Notes: generated by a model not told the origin, from the sequence alone. DNA of 64,000 nucleotides from Bettongia penicillata ogilbyi (GCA_023548195.1 JAJHZJ010000009.1:3143501-3207500), one strand, 5' to 3'. Shown: positions 20,745-32,784, numbered from the stretch's first letter. Program-made: numbers and translations.

Positions 20745-21460
20745 TTTAAAATTTTATTTTTTCCATTATCAAACATTTATTTTCTCACCCTCCTGCCCCC
20801 TTCCTTCCAAAAAGAAAATGAAAAACCTCGTCCTAAATGTTGCTGCTTTATTGTTTCAGTCATTTCCAACTCTTTATGACCCTATTTGGGAACTTCTCGA
20901 CAGAAGTACTGGAGGGGTTTGCCACCCACTGCACCACTCAGCTACCCTTCGTAATAAATGTGTGGTCAAACAAAACAACTTCCCACATTGGTCAAGCCCC
21001 TCCTCCCAGTATCTTTCATTCTATCTATTTACTCTATCAATTATTTGGCAGGAAACAGGGTCACTGGTTCTCTGCAATCATGTGGTCATTGTGTAGATCT
21101 TAGTTCTTAAGCCCTTTGAGGCTGTTTTTTTATTTTTTTTACAATGTTGTTATAGTTTAAATTATATTCTTGGGTTGGTTGACTTCACTCTACATTAGTT
21201 CATATAAATCTTTCCAGGTTTCTCTGGAAGTATCCATCTTATAATTGCTTATAGTCCACTATTATTTCATTACGAGAATATATCATAATTTATTCAGTTT
21301 TTCCTGTTGAGGAATAACTGAGGACCCGTTTCTTAGTTTCCAGTTCTTTGTCACTGCAAAAAAAGGTTGCTTTAATTATTTTTGCACAAGTGGGTGCTTT
21401 TCCTCTTTCGTCTTATTGGAATAAAAGTCTAGTAGTAGCGGTATCCCTGGATCCAATAAC
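20745..21460 (-). mobile_element. L1 3' end, split by a SINE
   Basis: T-rich reversed 3' UTR at 20745-20840, resumed at 20949-21460 with phrases from the reverse of the L1 ORF2 end: cattagttcatataaatctt, ttcttagtttccagttcttt, ggataaaagtctagtagtag-like. No frame survives. Confidence 0.75.
20841..20948 (-). mobile_element. tRNA-headed SINE, internally deleted
   Basis: Reversed family copy: cagtcatttccaactcttta, agtactggaggggtttgcca, joined directly to cactgcaccactcagctacc, so the middle is missing. Flanking 13-mers tcgtcctaaatgt (20828-20840) and tcgtaataaatgt (20949-20961) match at 11 of 13 and look like an aged TSD. Confidence 0.8.
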
Positions 21461-21461
21461 A

Positions 21462-21962
21462 TTTCTTATGTCACTATTTTATATACCAGACTTTGCGTTA
21501 GGTGCTAAGGATGAAAGACAAAATAAAAAAATACTTCTTTCCCTCAAGGAACTCCCATAGGTGATACAGAATGGAGATAAATCAATATGCACATGATAAT
21601 TTGAGAAGGAAGCAGGGAGACAGAACTAGCATCTGGGAAGACCAGAAAAAGTCTTTTGGTGGGAGGTAACTTGGGGGTAATATAGACAGCTCAGAGGATA
21701 GAGCCCTGGGCTTGGAATCAGGAAAGGTCATCTTTCTGAATTTAAATCTGGCCTCATAGACTTACTAGCTATGCGACCTTGGGCAAGTCACTTAATCCTG
21801 TTCAGTTCCTCATCTGTGAAATGAGCAGGAGAAGCAAATGGCAAGCCATGCCATATGTTTGCCAAGAAAACCATAAATGGGTCACAGTCAAATATGACTG
21901 AAATGATTGAAGAAGGACAATATAAACTGAGCCCTGAAGGATTGGAAAAGGCAGGGGAGAAG
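21462..21962 (-). mobile_element. L2 3' end, split by a SINE
   Basis: Reversed L2 tail at 21478-21687 (gcgttaggtgctaaggatga, ccctcaaggaactcccatag, aaaagtcttttggtgggagg) continues after the SINE at 21916-21962 (actgagccctgaaggattgg). Confidence 0.75.
21688..21915 (+). mobile_element. tRNA-headed SINE inserted in L2
   Basis: gaggatagagccctgggctt, accttgggcaagtcacttaa, tgccatatgtttgccaagaa. Flanking 12-mers ggtaatatagac (21676-21687) and gacaatataaac (21916-21927) match at 9 of 12, compatible with an old TSD. Confidence 0.85.
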
Positions 21963-22046
21963 AAAATATATACATATATACCACATACAATATACATATA
22001 TGCATATACACACATATACATAAGCATATATATGTATATACAGTTA
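21963..22046. repeat. TA/CA-rich simple repeat
   Basis: Alternating TATACA/CATATA units. Three frames across it are artefacts. Confidence 0.9.
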
Positions 22047-22444
22047 TCTCTTCACATTACTACTTTCCCCATCATGGTTTTGATGCATTGTGGGTCGACA
22101 TAAGAAATTACTATAGTGTTTCACATTTTTTATTTCTTTTTCATACAGCATTTTTACTTAACATTGACCACATATAGCTTATAATCGAATACTTAACTCA
22201 AGTTTTAAAATAAGGTTGTGTAAACACCCTATAAAAGAAAAAGAAAAAAATCAGATTTCTTCTTTGGTACGAAGATAGGGCCAAAATATTTAATATGGGT
22301 TTTCCAGATCCCTGGGGTGTCATGTCCCTAATCCACTGCCATATGGAATGGATAACTACATTCTAGATTCTGACAACACCTAGAGACAAAGAGACTGAGC
22401 AGACATCCTCATCAAATCAATATACTGCCACTAAGTGGAGATTG
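22047..22444. other. Unassigned non-coding sequence
   Basis: It has the feel of an old DNA transposon or ERV piece (ttttgatgcattgtgggtcg) but I cannot name it. Confidence 0.35.
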
Positions 22445-22625
22445 TATATAGGGTAGTGAGAAGAGCAGATGTTTTGGAGTCAGAGGGTTCAAATCTTGCT
22501 TGACAATAACTACTTGTGTAAACTTAGCCATGTCATGGCTTTCCTCCATTTGCTTGTCTGTAAAGTAAAGGCATTGGACTAAATGATTTCTATGGTATGT
22601 TACTGCTATAGGTCCTATGGTTATA
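22445..22625 (+). mobile_element. MIR, near full length
   Basis: gcagatgttttggagtcaga, acttgtgtaaacttagccat, gtaaagtaaaggcattggac, and a degenerate 3' end. Confidence 0.75.
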
Positions 22626-22764
22626 GCTGTTGTTGCCATACTAAACTTTCCTTTTTTTTTTTTTTTTGACACATTGAGTTCCATTTTGTAGAATGCCCAG
22701 TGTATGGGTGGGAATGATTCTACGAGAATCAGGGACTTGTAGAGAAAGTCCTAGGGGTCCTATC

Positions 22765-22895
22765 ACTTGGCAAGCACTTTATTCCTCTGAGCTTTATGCG
22801 TAAAATGGGGATAATAGTCCTTGACTTTCCTCCTTCCTAGAATTGCTATAAGGCTCAAATGAGCTTAGGTATATGTAAGCATTCTGAGACAAGGG
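22765..22895 (+). mobile_element. MIR/CORE-SINE 3' half
   Basis: gcgtaaaatggggataatag, agaattgctataaggctcaa, atgagcttaggtatatgtaa. Confidence 0.65.
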
Positions 22896-23214
22896 GAGGA
22901 GATGACAGCTACGAAGACCATCTTTTATTCTGAAAATCAAATGACTTGGAACTTTAAGAATCTCAACAAATGACTGTTCTCCAGGGTGGCAGGCCATTAA
23001 GAGGACAGAAGACAGGTAAGTTAATGAGGAAAACAAAATAAGGTTGGCTTAGAGTCTGCTGAATAGGACAAGGGTGGGGTGACCAGGGCTACAGAAGAAG
23101 AAGATAGAGAGGTTCTGTGTACCAGACTATGCTACACTTTGTACCCAAGGACAGGGGGGAGGAAAAGGTACAGAAATGGGCCTAGTTCTAGCTATCAGTA
23201 CTATTTCTCTTCCA
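22896..23214. other. Unassigned non-coding sequence
   Basis: No recognised repeat or coding frame. Confidence 0.4.
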
Positions 23215-23515
23215 AATCAAAGGAGATAATATTCGATCAAATGAGATAATATTGACTAAGCATTTGGTAACGTGCCTGGCATATGTTGATCGGTTGTTCA
23301 CTGGTGTCCAATTCTTTGTGACTCCATGAACCCTCTGTAGGGTTTTCTTGGCAAAGCTGCTGGAGTGGTTTGCCTTTCCTTTTCCAGTGGATTAAAGTAA
23401 ACAGAAGTTAAGTGACTTGCACAGGGTCACACAGCTAGTAAGTGGACTATAGGCTTAGCACTTCATCCACTGAACTACCTGACACACAGTAGGCATCGCA
23501 TAAATCCATATAATC
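23215..23515 (+). mobile_element. CORE-SINE tail split by a SINE
   Basis: The left part ends cgtgcctggcatat at 23284; the right part resumes gacacacagtaggcatcgca at 23481. Together they make one L2-type tail. Confidence 0.65.
23285..23477 (-). mobile_element. tRNA-headed SINE inserted in a SINE tail
   Basis: Reversed copy: caattctttgtgactccatg, gggttttcttggcaaagctg, aagtgacttgcacagggtca, cacagctagtaagtgg. Flanking cctggcatat (23275-23284) and cctgacacac (23478-23487) are a possible aged TSD. Confidence 0.85.
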
Positions 23516-24164
23516 TTCAATCCTTTCCCTCATCTTCACCCATCTCTCTAATGGAAGCCAGGGCATGCATCCCTTATTTCCCTGATATATCCGACCTAGA
23601 GACCTGAGGCACCAGAACATGAAGGAGCAACTCTCACTCCATTGCCCTCCGTGTACCAAAATGCTTTGAGTAGGGTCAAGCTGCAACCCAAGCTATCTTG
23701 TTTATTTCATTGACTCTTGGAAACAATTTCATCCCACTGGTTCATGTGCTAAGCTAGTCATTGGATGTCAGCAGAGCGCAATTCTCCAGCCTTTCCAGAC
23801 TTCTGCCAGATCTTCATTACTGCTACAATGTTCTTAGCACATAACACCCCCACTATTCATCACATTCGTTGGCATTCCCCTATTTTGCCATTGCGTTTCC
23901 CCTTTCATGGAATGGATTATATATATTATTATCTGATAAACCACTTCCTTTTCCCCTGAACTTCCTTCTTGGTCACTGTCACAGTCAGCCCTCAAGGCCA
24001 AGAGTCAAGGACCCAATGATTCAAAGAGCCCGTAGTATTGTTATAAAGGTTTTGTCTTCTTTCATTCTTCCCTTTTGCTCTTCCCTTTTGTTCAATGAAG
24101 AGGGAGGTGAAAACGAGACAAATTAGATTTATTGTTCATTGAAAAATTTCAATTAAAAAAATAA
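23516..24164. other. Unassigned non-coding sequence
   Basis: No recognised repeat. Several 60-85 codon frames without any recognisable domain. Confidence 0.4.
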
Positions 24165-24320
24165 GTCTCTACTCAAATCCTTGCATTTTACAGATGAAGA
24201 AACGAAGGCCCAGTGAGATAAACAGACTCCCCCAAGGTCATCCAAGTAGCAAGTGGAAGAGTTGCAATTGAAACCTGGGCTTTCTGACTTTAAATTCCAT
24301 TCTCTTTCTGCTATACCTAG
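24165..24320 (-). mobile_element. MIR
   Basis: gcattttacagatgaagaaa, cgaaggcccagtgagataaa, ttgaaacctgggctttctga, a reversed MIR. Confidence 0.8.
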
Positions 24321-24794
24321 TCAGTCTAAGCTGATCAGATAACAGGGAAAACCTGGCTGACTAGAAGTAAGAACTAGTCGTAATTTCTGGCACATAGATC
24401 CTTATATATAGTTGCTGCCAAAAGAGAATTAATTCATTTTTTTCATTCACCAAGTACTTTCTGAGCCATGAAAGGGCTATAGAAAATTTAAGTAGGTAAA
24501 TAATGCAAAGAAGAACAATTAGTATATTAATCAGGATACTGTTTACACCTTTCCAGGCAACCCTAATCAGGTGTTTGAACAAAATACTTCTGCCTTCTTT
24601 AGTCATTAGACCCCCATCCATCAATATTCAAGCTCTATTTTTGATTGGATGAAGTATAGAATACTCAAGCTTTATCCTCATGAGTTTATATTCCAACTGG
24701 GAATTTCAACACAAAACAGAAAGTGAAGCTCCACTGATATATTGAAATGATACTGTTTCACATTTAAAGCAATCTTCTTTATTTAAAAGGCATT
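24321..24794. other. Unassigned non-coding sequence
   Basis: No recognised repeat or coding frame. Confidence 0.4.
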
Positions 24795-25975
24795 TTTATT
24801 CACCCACACTGACCCAAACAGAGATCCTATTGCTAGGGATATACCCTAAGGAGGTCAAAGATAGAAAGATCTCAAGTGTATGAAAACAGCAATAGCAGTA
24901 CTTTTTATACTAGCAAAGAACTGGAAACAAAATAGATGCCCATCAAATGAGGAATACCTAGACATCCTGTAGTACATGAATATAATAGATTTATACTTAG
25001 ACCTCAAGAAATGATGAATATGAAAACTACAAGGAAGCCTAGGAAGGCTGATGAAAAGAAAAATAAACAGAACCAGGACAAATACAATGAGCATGAGCAT
25101 GCCATAAATGACAACAAAAGTGAAACTTACCACTATATAATGATTAAAAGGGGGAGGAAAAAATGTACCTCCCTTCATTGTTTGTAGAATTGGAGGACTA
25201 TAGGCATATAACATTGCATATACTATTAGACTCAGTTGATGTGTTGACTAATTTTTTAAATCATTTTTATTTAATAAATTTATTCGTTTTCACTTTTCAA
25301 CAATCACTTCCATAAGTTTTACATTTTCTCCCCCTCCCTTTTCCCTCTCTCCCTGAGATGGCATGAAATCTTATATGGGTTCTACACATATATTCTTATT
25401 CAACACATCTTATTAGACACATTTCCACGTTAGTCAAGTTGCATAGAAGAATTAAAATGAAAGGGAGAAATCATGAGAAAAACTGAAATAAAACAAAATA
25501 TAAAAGAGAAAACAGTCTGCTTCATTCTGCATTCCAATTCCATAGTCTTTTCTCTGGATGTAGATGGCATTTTGCCTCAAGTCCTTTGGGAATGTTTTAG
25601 GTCCTTGCATTGCTGTGAAGGGCTAAGTCTATCAGAAACCATCCTCGCACACTGTGGCTGTTACTGTGTATAATGTTCTCCTGGTTCTGCCCATTTTGCT
25701 CAACATCAGTTCATATAAGCCTCTTCAGATTTTTCTGAAATCTGCCTGTTCATCATTTCTTATAGCACAATAGTATTCCATCACATTCATATGTCACAGC
25801 TTGTTCAGCCATCGCCTAACTGATGGGCATTCCCTTGATTTCCAGTTCTTGGCTGTTGAATAATTTTTACTGCAATACTTTCTTCTTGTCTTTTAAAAAA
25901 TTCTTTGTTATAATGGGAGTGGGAGAGAGAGAGGTATATATTTGGAAATGAAGTATGTTAAAAAATCAATTAAAA
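24795..25975 (+). mobile_element. L1 3' end, split by an opposite L1
   Basis: 24795-25248 is the plus-strand end of ORF2 and 3' UTR (gggatataccctaaggaggt, aagaactggaaacaaaatag, aacagaaccaggacaaatac, actcagttgatgtgttgact). The distal 3' end resumes at about 25890-25975 (attctttgttataatgggag, atatttggaaatgaagtatg, A-rich end). Confidence 0.75.
25249..25889 (-). mobile_element. L1 3' end inserted into an L1
   Basis: It begins with T-rich sequence (the reversed poly-A end) and continues with reversed 3' UTR and ORF2 end: ggttctgcccattttgctca, catcatttcttatagcacaa, tagtattccatcacattcat, tgatttccagttcttggctg. 5'-truncated. Confidence 0.8.
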
Positions 25976-26029
25976 ATCACTTTTATATCTACTATTTAAT
26001 TTGAGCTATATAATACCCTGTGATGAAAA

Positions 26030-26165
26030 CAAAATATTTCTGATCCTTGTTTTATAGGTAAGGAAACTGAGGCCCACAGAAGGTAAATGATTTGTCTAAA
26101 TTGACACAGCAGGTTAGAAGCTCAAGGGTGAGTAGGGCCTTCCAGTTCAATGTTCCTTCCAGTAT
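26030..26165 (-). mobile_element. MIR fragment
   Basis: ttttataggtaaggaaactg, aggcccacagaaggtaaatg, a reversed MIR core. Confidence 0.75.
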
Positions 26166-26364
26166 GTTGTAAAAATGGTACTGTGATAGGAATCATAGAG
26201 GAAGGAGGACTTCAGGGAAAACATCATTGTTCTTTGCAAATAAAATTGAAATTTTAAAACATCCCTGTTTAATGAATATGGGAAACTGTAGTGTTGAATG
26301 AAATAGAAGAATGTCAGAGAAAGGGGTGAAGTCAGACAACTGATAACTGCTTTCCCCTCTATCA

Positions 26365-26434
26365 TTAGAATGTAAGCTATTCGAGAGTAGGGATTTTTTC
26401 ATTCTTTCATTTACATTCCCAACATCTAGCAGGC
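26365..26434 (+). mobile_element. L2 tail fragment
   Basis: agaatgtaagctattcgaga, tttacattcccaacatctag; ends where an opposite L2 tail starts. Confidence 0.6.
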
Positions 26435-26825
26435 TATCAGTCAATAAAATTAATTAAATGCCTCCTCTGTGCCAGGCACTGTGCTAAGTGTTAGGGATAC
26501 AAAGAGATTTAAAAAAAATCAGTCCCTGCCTTCAAGGAGTTCATAACAATGAGGGAAGATAACACATAAAAGAATGCAGAATGAGGGGAGAGGAGAGAAG
26601 GTGATGCGTGAAGGGTGATGACGAAGTCCAAAGGCACATAGACATATGGGAAATGGAGAGTTGGCTAGCCTGGTCATCTTATTAACTGGAATTCGTGGCT
26701 TCCAGCCTCCAGTCAGAAGGTCAAAAAATACTGATGATGTGATCTTGCAAGATGATGAAGTTCTTGGGGACATGATGGAGTCCAAAGGAGAACAACTTGA
26801 CTCCTTAATAAGTTGTTGATGGAGG
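26435..26825 (-). mobile_element. L2 3' end
   Basis: Reverse of an L2 tail at 26435-26570 (gtgccaggcactgtgctaag, gccttcaaggagttcataac). The remainder to 26825 is less certain. Confidence 0.65.
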
Positions 26826-26827
26826 AA

Positions 26828-27012
26828 TCTAGGTGATACCATGGATAGAATGTTGAACTTGGAGATGGTTCCAATCCTGGCTCAGATGCATACCAACGGT
26901 ATGACCTGGGAGCAAGTCAACCTTTCTGGAGCTTTGATTTATCATCTGTAAACTGGGGAGCTGGATCTGATGCCCTTTCATGTCCCAGCTTTAAGTCTAT
27001 GATCTTATGATT
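26828..27012 (+). mobile_element. MIR, near full length
   Basis: ccatggatagaatgttgaac, gcaagtcaacctttctggag, tttatcatctgtaaactggg, ttaagtctatgatcttatga. Confidence 0.8.
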
Positions 27013-27721
27013 GGTCAATGGATGAGCTTTATTTTCCTCCTAATTTCCATCTTCCTTCTATTCTTCCATTCAAACAACCAAACAAACTATTCCACATGTG
27101 GTCTGAGCAAAGACGAATACAACAGGCCTGTCACTGTACTCCTCTGCCCTAACTCATGTTCTCCATATTATATGCCCTAAACAACTGAAATCTTTCCTTG
27201 CTCTTGTACTTGAGAGATGTACAAAGATTGGGATGATACATTATTAGCACAGGGAGAACATGCTCTCTTACATGACTGCAGAAGTCACTGTAAAACTTGG
27301 CAGCTGATATGAAGACTGTATGTTGCATCTTTGCGTGCACATCCACAGCCCTGGTATCATGCTGGAATAAAGAGCCTGGATTCAGCACTGCTCTACCCAA
27401 GTGGAATTTTGGTAAAGGGAGAAACTGCCAAAATGCAATATTAGCCCTTAAAGAATAGTAGATCCTAGTCAGCCAATGGGAACTGAAATCTAAATCAAAA
27501 TGCTTTTAGGACATTTAGAGACCAATCTTCTACTTCAGATTTTGATCATGTTAGCTACTTTTGGCTACTCAGCATGAATGACACTGTTGATTCACACTGG
27601 TCTTATGGTCCACTCGCTCTGTCCCTCCCTCTTCCCCTCAATTCTTTTTTGTACGAACAATTGTCAAGGCATATTTCTCAACATTGTTAGCCCTGCCCCT
27701 TGCTGCAAAATGAAATTCAAT
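27013..27721. other. Unassigned non-coding sequence
   Basis: 27060-27200 has a faint CR1/L3 flavour (ccacatgtggtctgagcaaa) but is too weak to call. Confidence 0.4.
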
Positions 27722-27795
27722 GTCATTCAGCAAATGTTAATTAAGCACACACTATGTTCAAGCCATTTGGTTAAGTACTAGGGATATGTCCTAGT
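27722..27795 (-). mobile_element. L2 tail fragment
   Basis: Reverse of an L2 tail: ttcagcaaatgttaattaag, cacacactatgttcaagcc, ggttaagtactagggatatg. Confidence 0.6.
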
Positions 27796-29332
27796 CCGCA
27801 GCAGCTGTCTGGGACTTAAAGAAGGTTTCAGAGAAGCAGCAGGATAGTCAGTGAATACTGAACGTGATAGGCCTTAATTAAGCATGTTTTAACTCCCACG
27901 AAAGAAAGCTTCAGGATGAAGAGGATGAGTAGGGCTAGGAGCGGGAGCGATGAGAGATTACCCCCAGAACTGGGCCATGGCAGGAGGAGGAAAGGGCTTC
28001 TTCACAGGAGCAACCGCAGCTCCCTGCTCACTCGTCTTGGACAATTTCTCTAGTTTCATCTTCCCCATTAGGATAGCATATTTGACTCTATTTCTTTCCT
28101 CTAAAGTGCATGGGCTTTGTGCTCCCAGATTCTGGGATGTATTCTGAATGAACAAAGTTTTCAGTTTTATGTCTAACTGCACAGTAAATGAGTGTCAGCT
28201 ATATTTTGATAGAAGGCTATCAACTTGGGCCCCTAAGTATGATCAATGAAAGACATTTAAGTATTTTGGTATTATAGTCTGAGGCAGAAAAGTTGGATGT
28301 CTTCCAATTTTCTTAGTTTCTCGGTTCTAGCTTTACTTGAAAGATGTCTACTTTGAGTAGCTCTGGGAGGTCTTAAAAAGACACATAATTGTCAACAATA
28401 AATGGACAGGTTGATCCACAAGAGAGACAAGTTTTTAAAAAATAGCTTGCGTTAGAATCAAAGGAGATATTTCCATTCAAATGTATTTAACTGGAATTTG
28501 GGAAAAATCAAAAGTAACACATATAGTTAAATTGTGAGTTATAAATGAGGAATTTACACATACATAATGATTATCAGTGTACCCAGTTTCAGCTGTTTCT
28601 GCTGTAAATTCTGTGGAAAAAGGAAGAAATTCTTCACATAGGAGCATATTACAGGAATGAAGTTATCTTCTGTTACTATATCTCATTGGCTCAATGGTTC
28701 AAGGCTTCTACCAGCATGTTGCTATTAAGAAGCACTTGTTTGAAGATGGAACACATCTCCTTAAAACAAAATAAGGGAAAAAAACCAAACCAAACCAACC
28801 AAAGCAAAACAAAAGGAAAAAGTCATTTATATATTAAGGAGGTGGTAGTTTAATAAACATGTTCAAAACATACAAAATGTCACCAGAAGAACAATTACGT
28901 TTATGTCAAAACTTTTTTATAATTTCAGTTGTCATATGATTTTTGTTTAGCGTAGAATTAAATGCAACCAGAAACAAGTAAATGCCCTGGGACTCCCGAA
29001 TTCAGGGATCTAGGAAGGAGTAAATTAATCTACACTCAGCCAAAGTCACATGCAGCACGAAATCAAACCAGCTGTCACAGAGAAGATGAAGATACAGAGG
29101 AGTCAGGTCTATACCCTGAGTGTTTTAGATAGGACTGCACTGCTCAACTAAAGGTCCCCCTGCTGGCGGCACTTAGCCTGGGGCTTACCAGTACCCTGGA
29201 CTCAAATGATACTGGTGATTCAACCAGCCTCTTTTCTCGTCTGGATGAGAGGGTTTATGGTAGAATGGAGACTTTTAAAATTTAATACTAAAGGTACCCA
29301 TATAGGACTTCATGTGCATGCATATAATACAC
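27796..29332. other. Unassigned, mostly repeat-free
   Basis: 1.5 kb without a recognised repeat, apart from an A/C-rich low-complexity run at 28758-28820. The part at 27850-28200 looks least repeat-like and could be a conserved element. Short frames at 27950-28182 on both strands lack support. Confidence 0.4.
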
Positions 29333-29400
29333 GTGTGCTTGTGTGTATATATATATATATGTATGTATGTATGTATGTGTGTGTGTGTGTGTGTCTGGGG
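29333..29400. repeat. (TA)n(TATG)n(TG)n simple repeat
   Basis: TA, then TATG, then TG units in order. Confidence 0.92.
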
Positions 29401-30497
29401 GGTAATGGTGCATGATACCTCATTTGAATAGTGTCAGGAATTCCTTCCTAAAATGGTCTTTTACCTCACATATATTACATATGTGTGAGTCAAGAACAGG
29501 CTTGACTGACAGGGTTGTCACAAGGGAGAAATGTCCTGTATTTGTACTCCCAGAAAAGCATGGATCCTGGGGATGGGACAGAGGGGAGGGTGATCATTTA
29601 TCTCTATCAATTTGTGGGAATGAAAAGGACCCGAGAAATGGACAGAGCTCATCAGGCTGCTAGGGGTGTTACCATTGATAAGAATTGTCTATAGGGTAGG
29701 CTAATTAGACTCATGTAGGAGTGTGGCTCAGAGGATCTCCTTGTCATTAGTATTAAGTAACAACATGAGAGGAAGATCACAATACCCATTTGTTTTGTAG
29801 GAGGGTATAGGATAAAAGAGAAGGGAAAAAAAAGGAGTCCAACTATGAAAAAAAAGGCTATCATAATATCTAATCTTTTTGAAAGAGGTAGAGGAAGATA
29901 ATCAGAAAGGGAATATCTCTGAGTTGTAAAGACAAAAGAAGTAAAGTAAACCAAAAGTGTTAATGAGATTAATTAATTAATTTTAAAAACAGGTCTGGGG
30001 AAGAGGGTAGCTGTGCAAAGGAAAGCATAGGATCTAAAAAGGCTAGGATTTCCTAGGAAAGTTCACCAATATCAATAAATCAAATTACTAAGTCCAGTGT
30101 ACCATCTAATATTTAATTCAATTCCAGTTCCTGTTAGCTTGAATCTTTCTCTCTATTTATTATTTCTTCCTAATAATGAGTGGTAGAGACAAGTCATTCC
30201 TCTAGTTGCAAATATTCATATGAGCAGTATGAAAATTATAAACAGTGTGTTATAAGTCTATAGCTTTGTTATCTGAAACTCAGACCACATTTTCACATAG
30301 AAATGATGCTATTTATGGCCATTTAGCTCCCAGACCAAACCACAAAAATCCACCCAATGTTCATATTGGGTAATACCCAATGTATTCCTACATAATGGAT
30401 GGATGAAATAGGCCCTTGAGGCCTATCCCAGGGATCCCAAAGGCTAGACCAGGAAACTAATCGCCATTCTGCAGGAAAGTGTATGGAATTCATGACA
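29401..30497. other. Unassigned non-coding sequence
   Basis: No recognised repeat over about 1.1 kb except ATTA units at 29966-29983. Frames of 83-100 residues have no recognised domain. Confidence 0.4.
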
Positions 30498-30690
30498 TCA
30501 TAGATATACTGGGTAATCTAGTATAAATCCCCTCATTTTATAGACGAGGAAACTGAGGCCCAGAAACATCGCCACTTTTTTTGCCTAAGCTCACATAGGT
30601 AATAAGTGAAAAGCTAAGATTTGAACCCAGGGACTTTAACTCAAACAAACTCAACATTCTTTCCATCTTACCATACTTTTCCAAGACACT
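30498..30690 (-). mobile_element. MIR, near full length
   Basis: cctcattttatagacgagga, aactgaggcccagaaacatc, gctaagatttgaacccaggg, a reversed MIR. Confidence 0.85.
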
Positions 30691-30734
30691 AGTCACCCAA
30701 TCTAAAGAAAATTCTCCTACAACAAGCCATGAGG

Positions 30735-30845
30735 TAGACAGCCTGAGGAAACTGAGCCTCACCGAGGTTCTTTGTCCATATCACCAAGTGAATTAGTGAC
30801 AGAGAGAGAAGTAGACAGCTGGAGTCTAAATCAAATGCTTGTTAA
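30735..30845 (-). mobile_element. MIR-like fragment
   Basis: gaggaaactgagcctcaccg, gaattagtgacagagagaga; partial and degenerate. Confidence 0.45.
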
Positions 30846-31514
30846 AGAATCTGCCCAATAGCTTGTCATACCCAGATCCCACAGACTTGACCCTTCCTCT
30901 GGTCTGTCCTTGCAGCTTCCTTTTTAATCTTGAGGTTCCTTCCTACTAGTGAGATTATGAAACATTTCAGGATCCTGTTCACGAGGCCCGAGGCTTGGTG
31001 GCTGGACACCACATCCGGTGTGGCTCCAAAATACACTGTTTTCGCTTACTTCTCTCCCCCCTCCCCGCCACCGCCTCATTTTGTCACCACCTCCTCAGCT
31101 CTCTAAAGTCCCTTGGTTTCCACAGAAGCAGCCAGGCAACCAGAGCTGGCCCCTCAGAGTGAAGAAGCAGCCCCAAGGGAAGTTGTTTCATAATCATATT
31201 AATACAAACTATTCTTTTGCCATCTTTCAAGCCCCACAATTATGAGCGGAAACAGCATGAAGCCTTTGTCATTACTATAGTTGCAAGAGATGTGCAAACA
31301 AAAATACTGATGAAGGGATGAGCTAAAAAACCAGACATCTAGCCCATTCCAGATGCTCTAAAAGAGAGTCTAGAGAAAGTTAGGACCCACTAGGTGGGTC
31401 CAGAGTTCTCTCTGACATGTTTACAGGCATGAACTCTCATTGGATAGTGTGGGAATGTGAATTACAATCATAACCCCTTTGTATTATTTAAAAAGACGTC
31501 TCCTTTCCCATTTA
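30846..31514. other. Repeat-free stretch with candidate conserved element (31090-31320)
   Basis: 31170-31260 has AT-core phrases (ttgtttcataatcatattaa, ccacaattatgagcgg) and 31265-31320 reads as unique sequence. Nothing repetitive recognised. Possible regulatory element; not demonstrated. Confidence 0.3.
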
Positions 31515-31690
31515 TCACTACATGTAGAACAAACACCGATTCGGGAGTCAGAGGTCCTGGGTTCAAATTTTGCTTTTGCTACGTACTATATACGTGACCT
31601 TGGTCAAATCACTTAACCTTTCTGAGTCAGAAAGGTCAGACTAGATGGCATCTGAGGACTCTTCTAGTTCTATATCTATGAACCCTTGAT
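31515..31690 (+). mobile_element. MIR with internal deletion
   Basis: gattcgggagtcagaggtcc, tgggttcaaattttgctttt, ggtcaaatcacttaaccttt, then jumps to ggtcagactagatggcatct, so the middle of the 3' half is missing. Confidence 0.85.
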
Positions 31691-32187
31691 TATCATAAGT
31701 ATCTGAGATTTTGACAACTTGCACAACAGCTCGCAGTGAGGAAGTCACCTCTACCTACAAGACAAATTTAGTGAACAACCCAAGTTTAAAAGGTTGTCTT
31801 TGATTGTACTTAGCAGAGTTCTTCCTAACTATGTAAGTTGGGATAAGGGTTAATATTTTGTCTGGGAACCAGGCAGCAGTGTGTTGGTAAATATTTAACA
31901 ATCAGCTCTCCAGGGGGAAACATTCCTCCAACAGATTTTTCAGTTTAATTTTCATGATTAATATTTTTTCATCACTTCATTAAACCCAGAAAATGAACAA
32001 AGCAATAACTCAAACCCTGATTTGTAGCATTGCCAGTTTCTGAACTATACACATAGAGAGAAGATAGAACAAGAGACTCTGGAATAAGCCAACTGCTGCA
32101 TACCTCTGACTCCAACGTAGTGAGTGGAGAAGCTCTAGCTCTACGGTTGCACGGGCTGACCCTTTCAGGCCCCATTATCTTCAGTAA
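31691..32187. other. Unassigned non-coding sequence
   Basis: No recognised repeat or coding frame. Confidence 0.4.
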
Positions 32188-32710
32188 TCAACCAAAGAGT
32201 ATTTATTAAGTACCCAATATATGCAAAGCACTGTGTTAGGCATTGGAGGTACAAATGCAATTAATGAAATATGCTTCCTGCACAGGAAGTCATATTCTAA
32301 CAGGGAATACAAGGGCTCATGTTAGTACATATAAATATATAGAGCAGTATAAATAAGAATATAGTAAATGTAAGTAATTACAAAGTAGTTGAATAGAAAG
32401 GGCGTGTGAGAAGGGCACTTGAGGTAATAAGGAGAGGCTTCATGAAGCCAACTTGGTCTTAGAGGAAAAGAAAGATTTTTCTGAGCAGAGGTGATAAGGG
32501 AGCGCTTCATAGGAGAAGGGCTCAGTGCAAAGGCCTGGCATGTGGCACAAGGGACGAAGAGAAGGAGATGTTTGCTGGATCACAGAGTGTGGCAGGGACG
32601 ATGCTGTCCAATGAAACTAGAAAGACACATTGGAGCGAAGTAGTCAAGGGTTTTGAAAGCTAAAAAGAGGAGTATATTTGATTAAGAGACAATGGGAACA
32701 AGCCTAGTTG
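32188..32710 (-). mobile_element. L2 3' region
   Basis: Reverse of L2: gtatttattaagtacccaat, gcactgtgttaggcattgga, ggagaggcttcatgaagcca, cagtgcaaaggcctggcatg, gtcaagggttttgaaagcta. Over 500 bases of colinear similarity. Confidence 0.8.
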
Positions 32711-32784
32711 CCATGGTGCTGAAGTTCCAGTACGCCTAGAGAGCTACCTTCACTCCCAACCCTATTATTTCTGGGAGGACTAAA

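Noticed and set aside
24855..25214. 119-codon minus frame resembling a membrane protein
   Set aside because: Antisense of the L1 3' end; hydrophobicity comes from T-rich antisense sequence.
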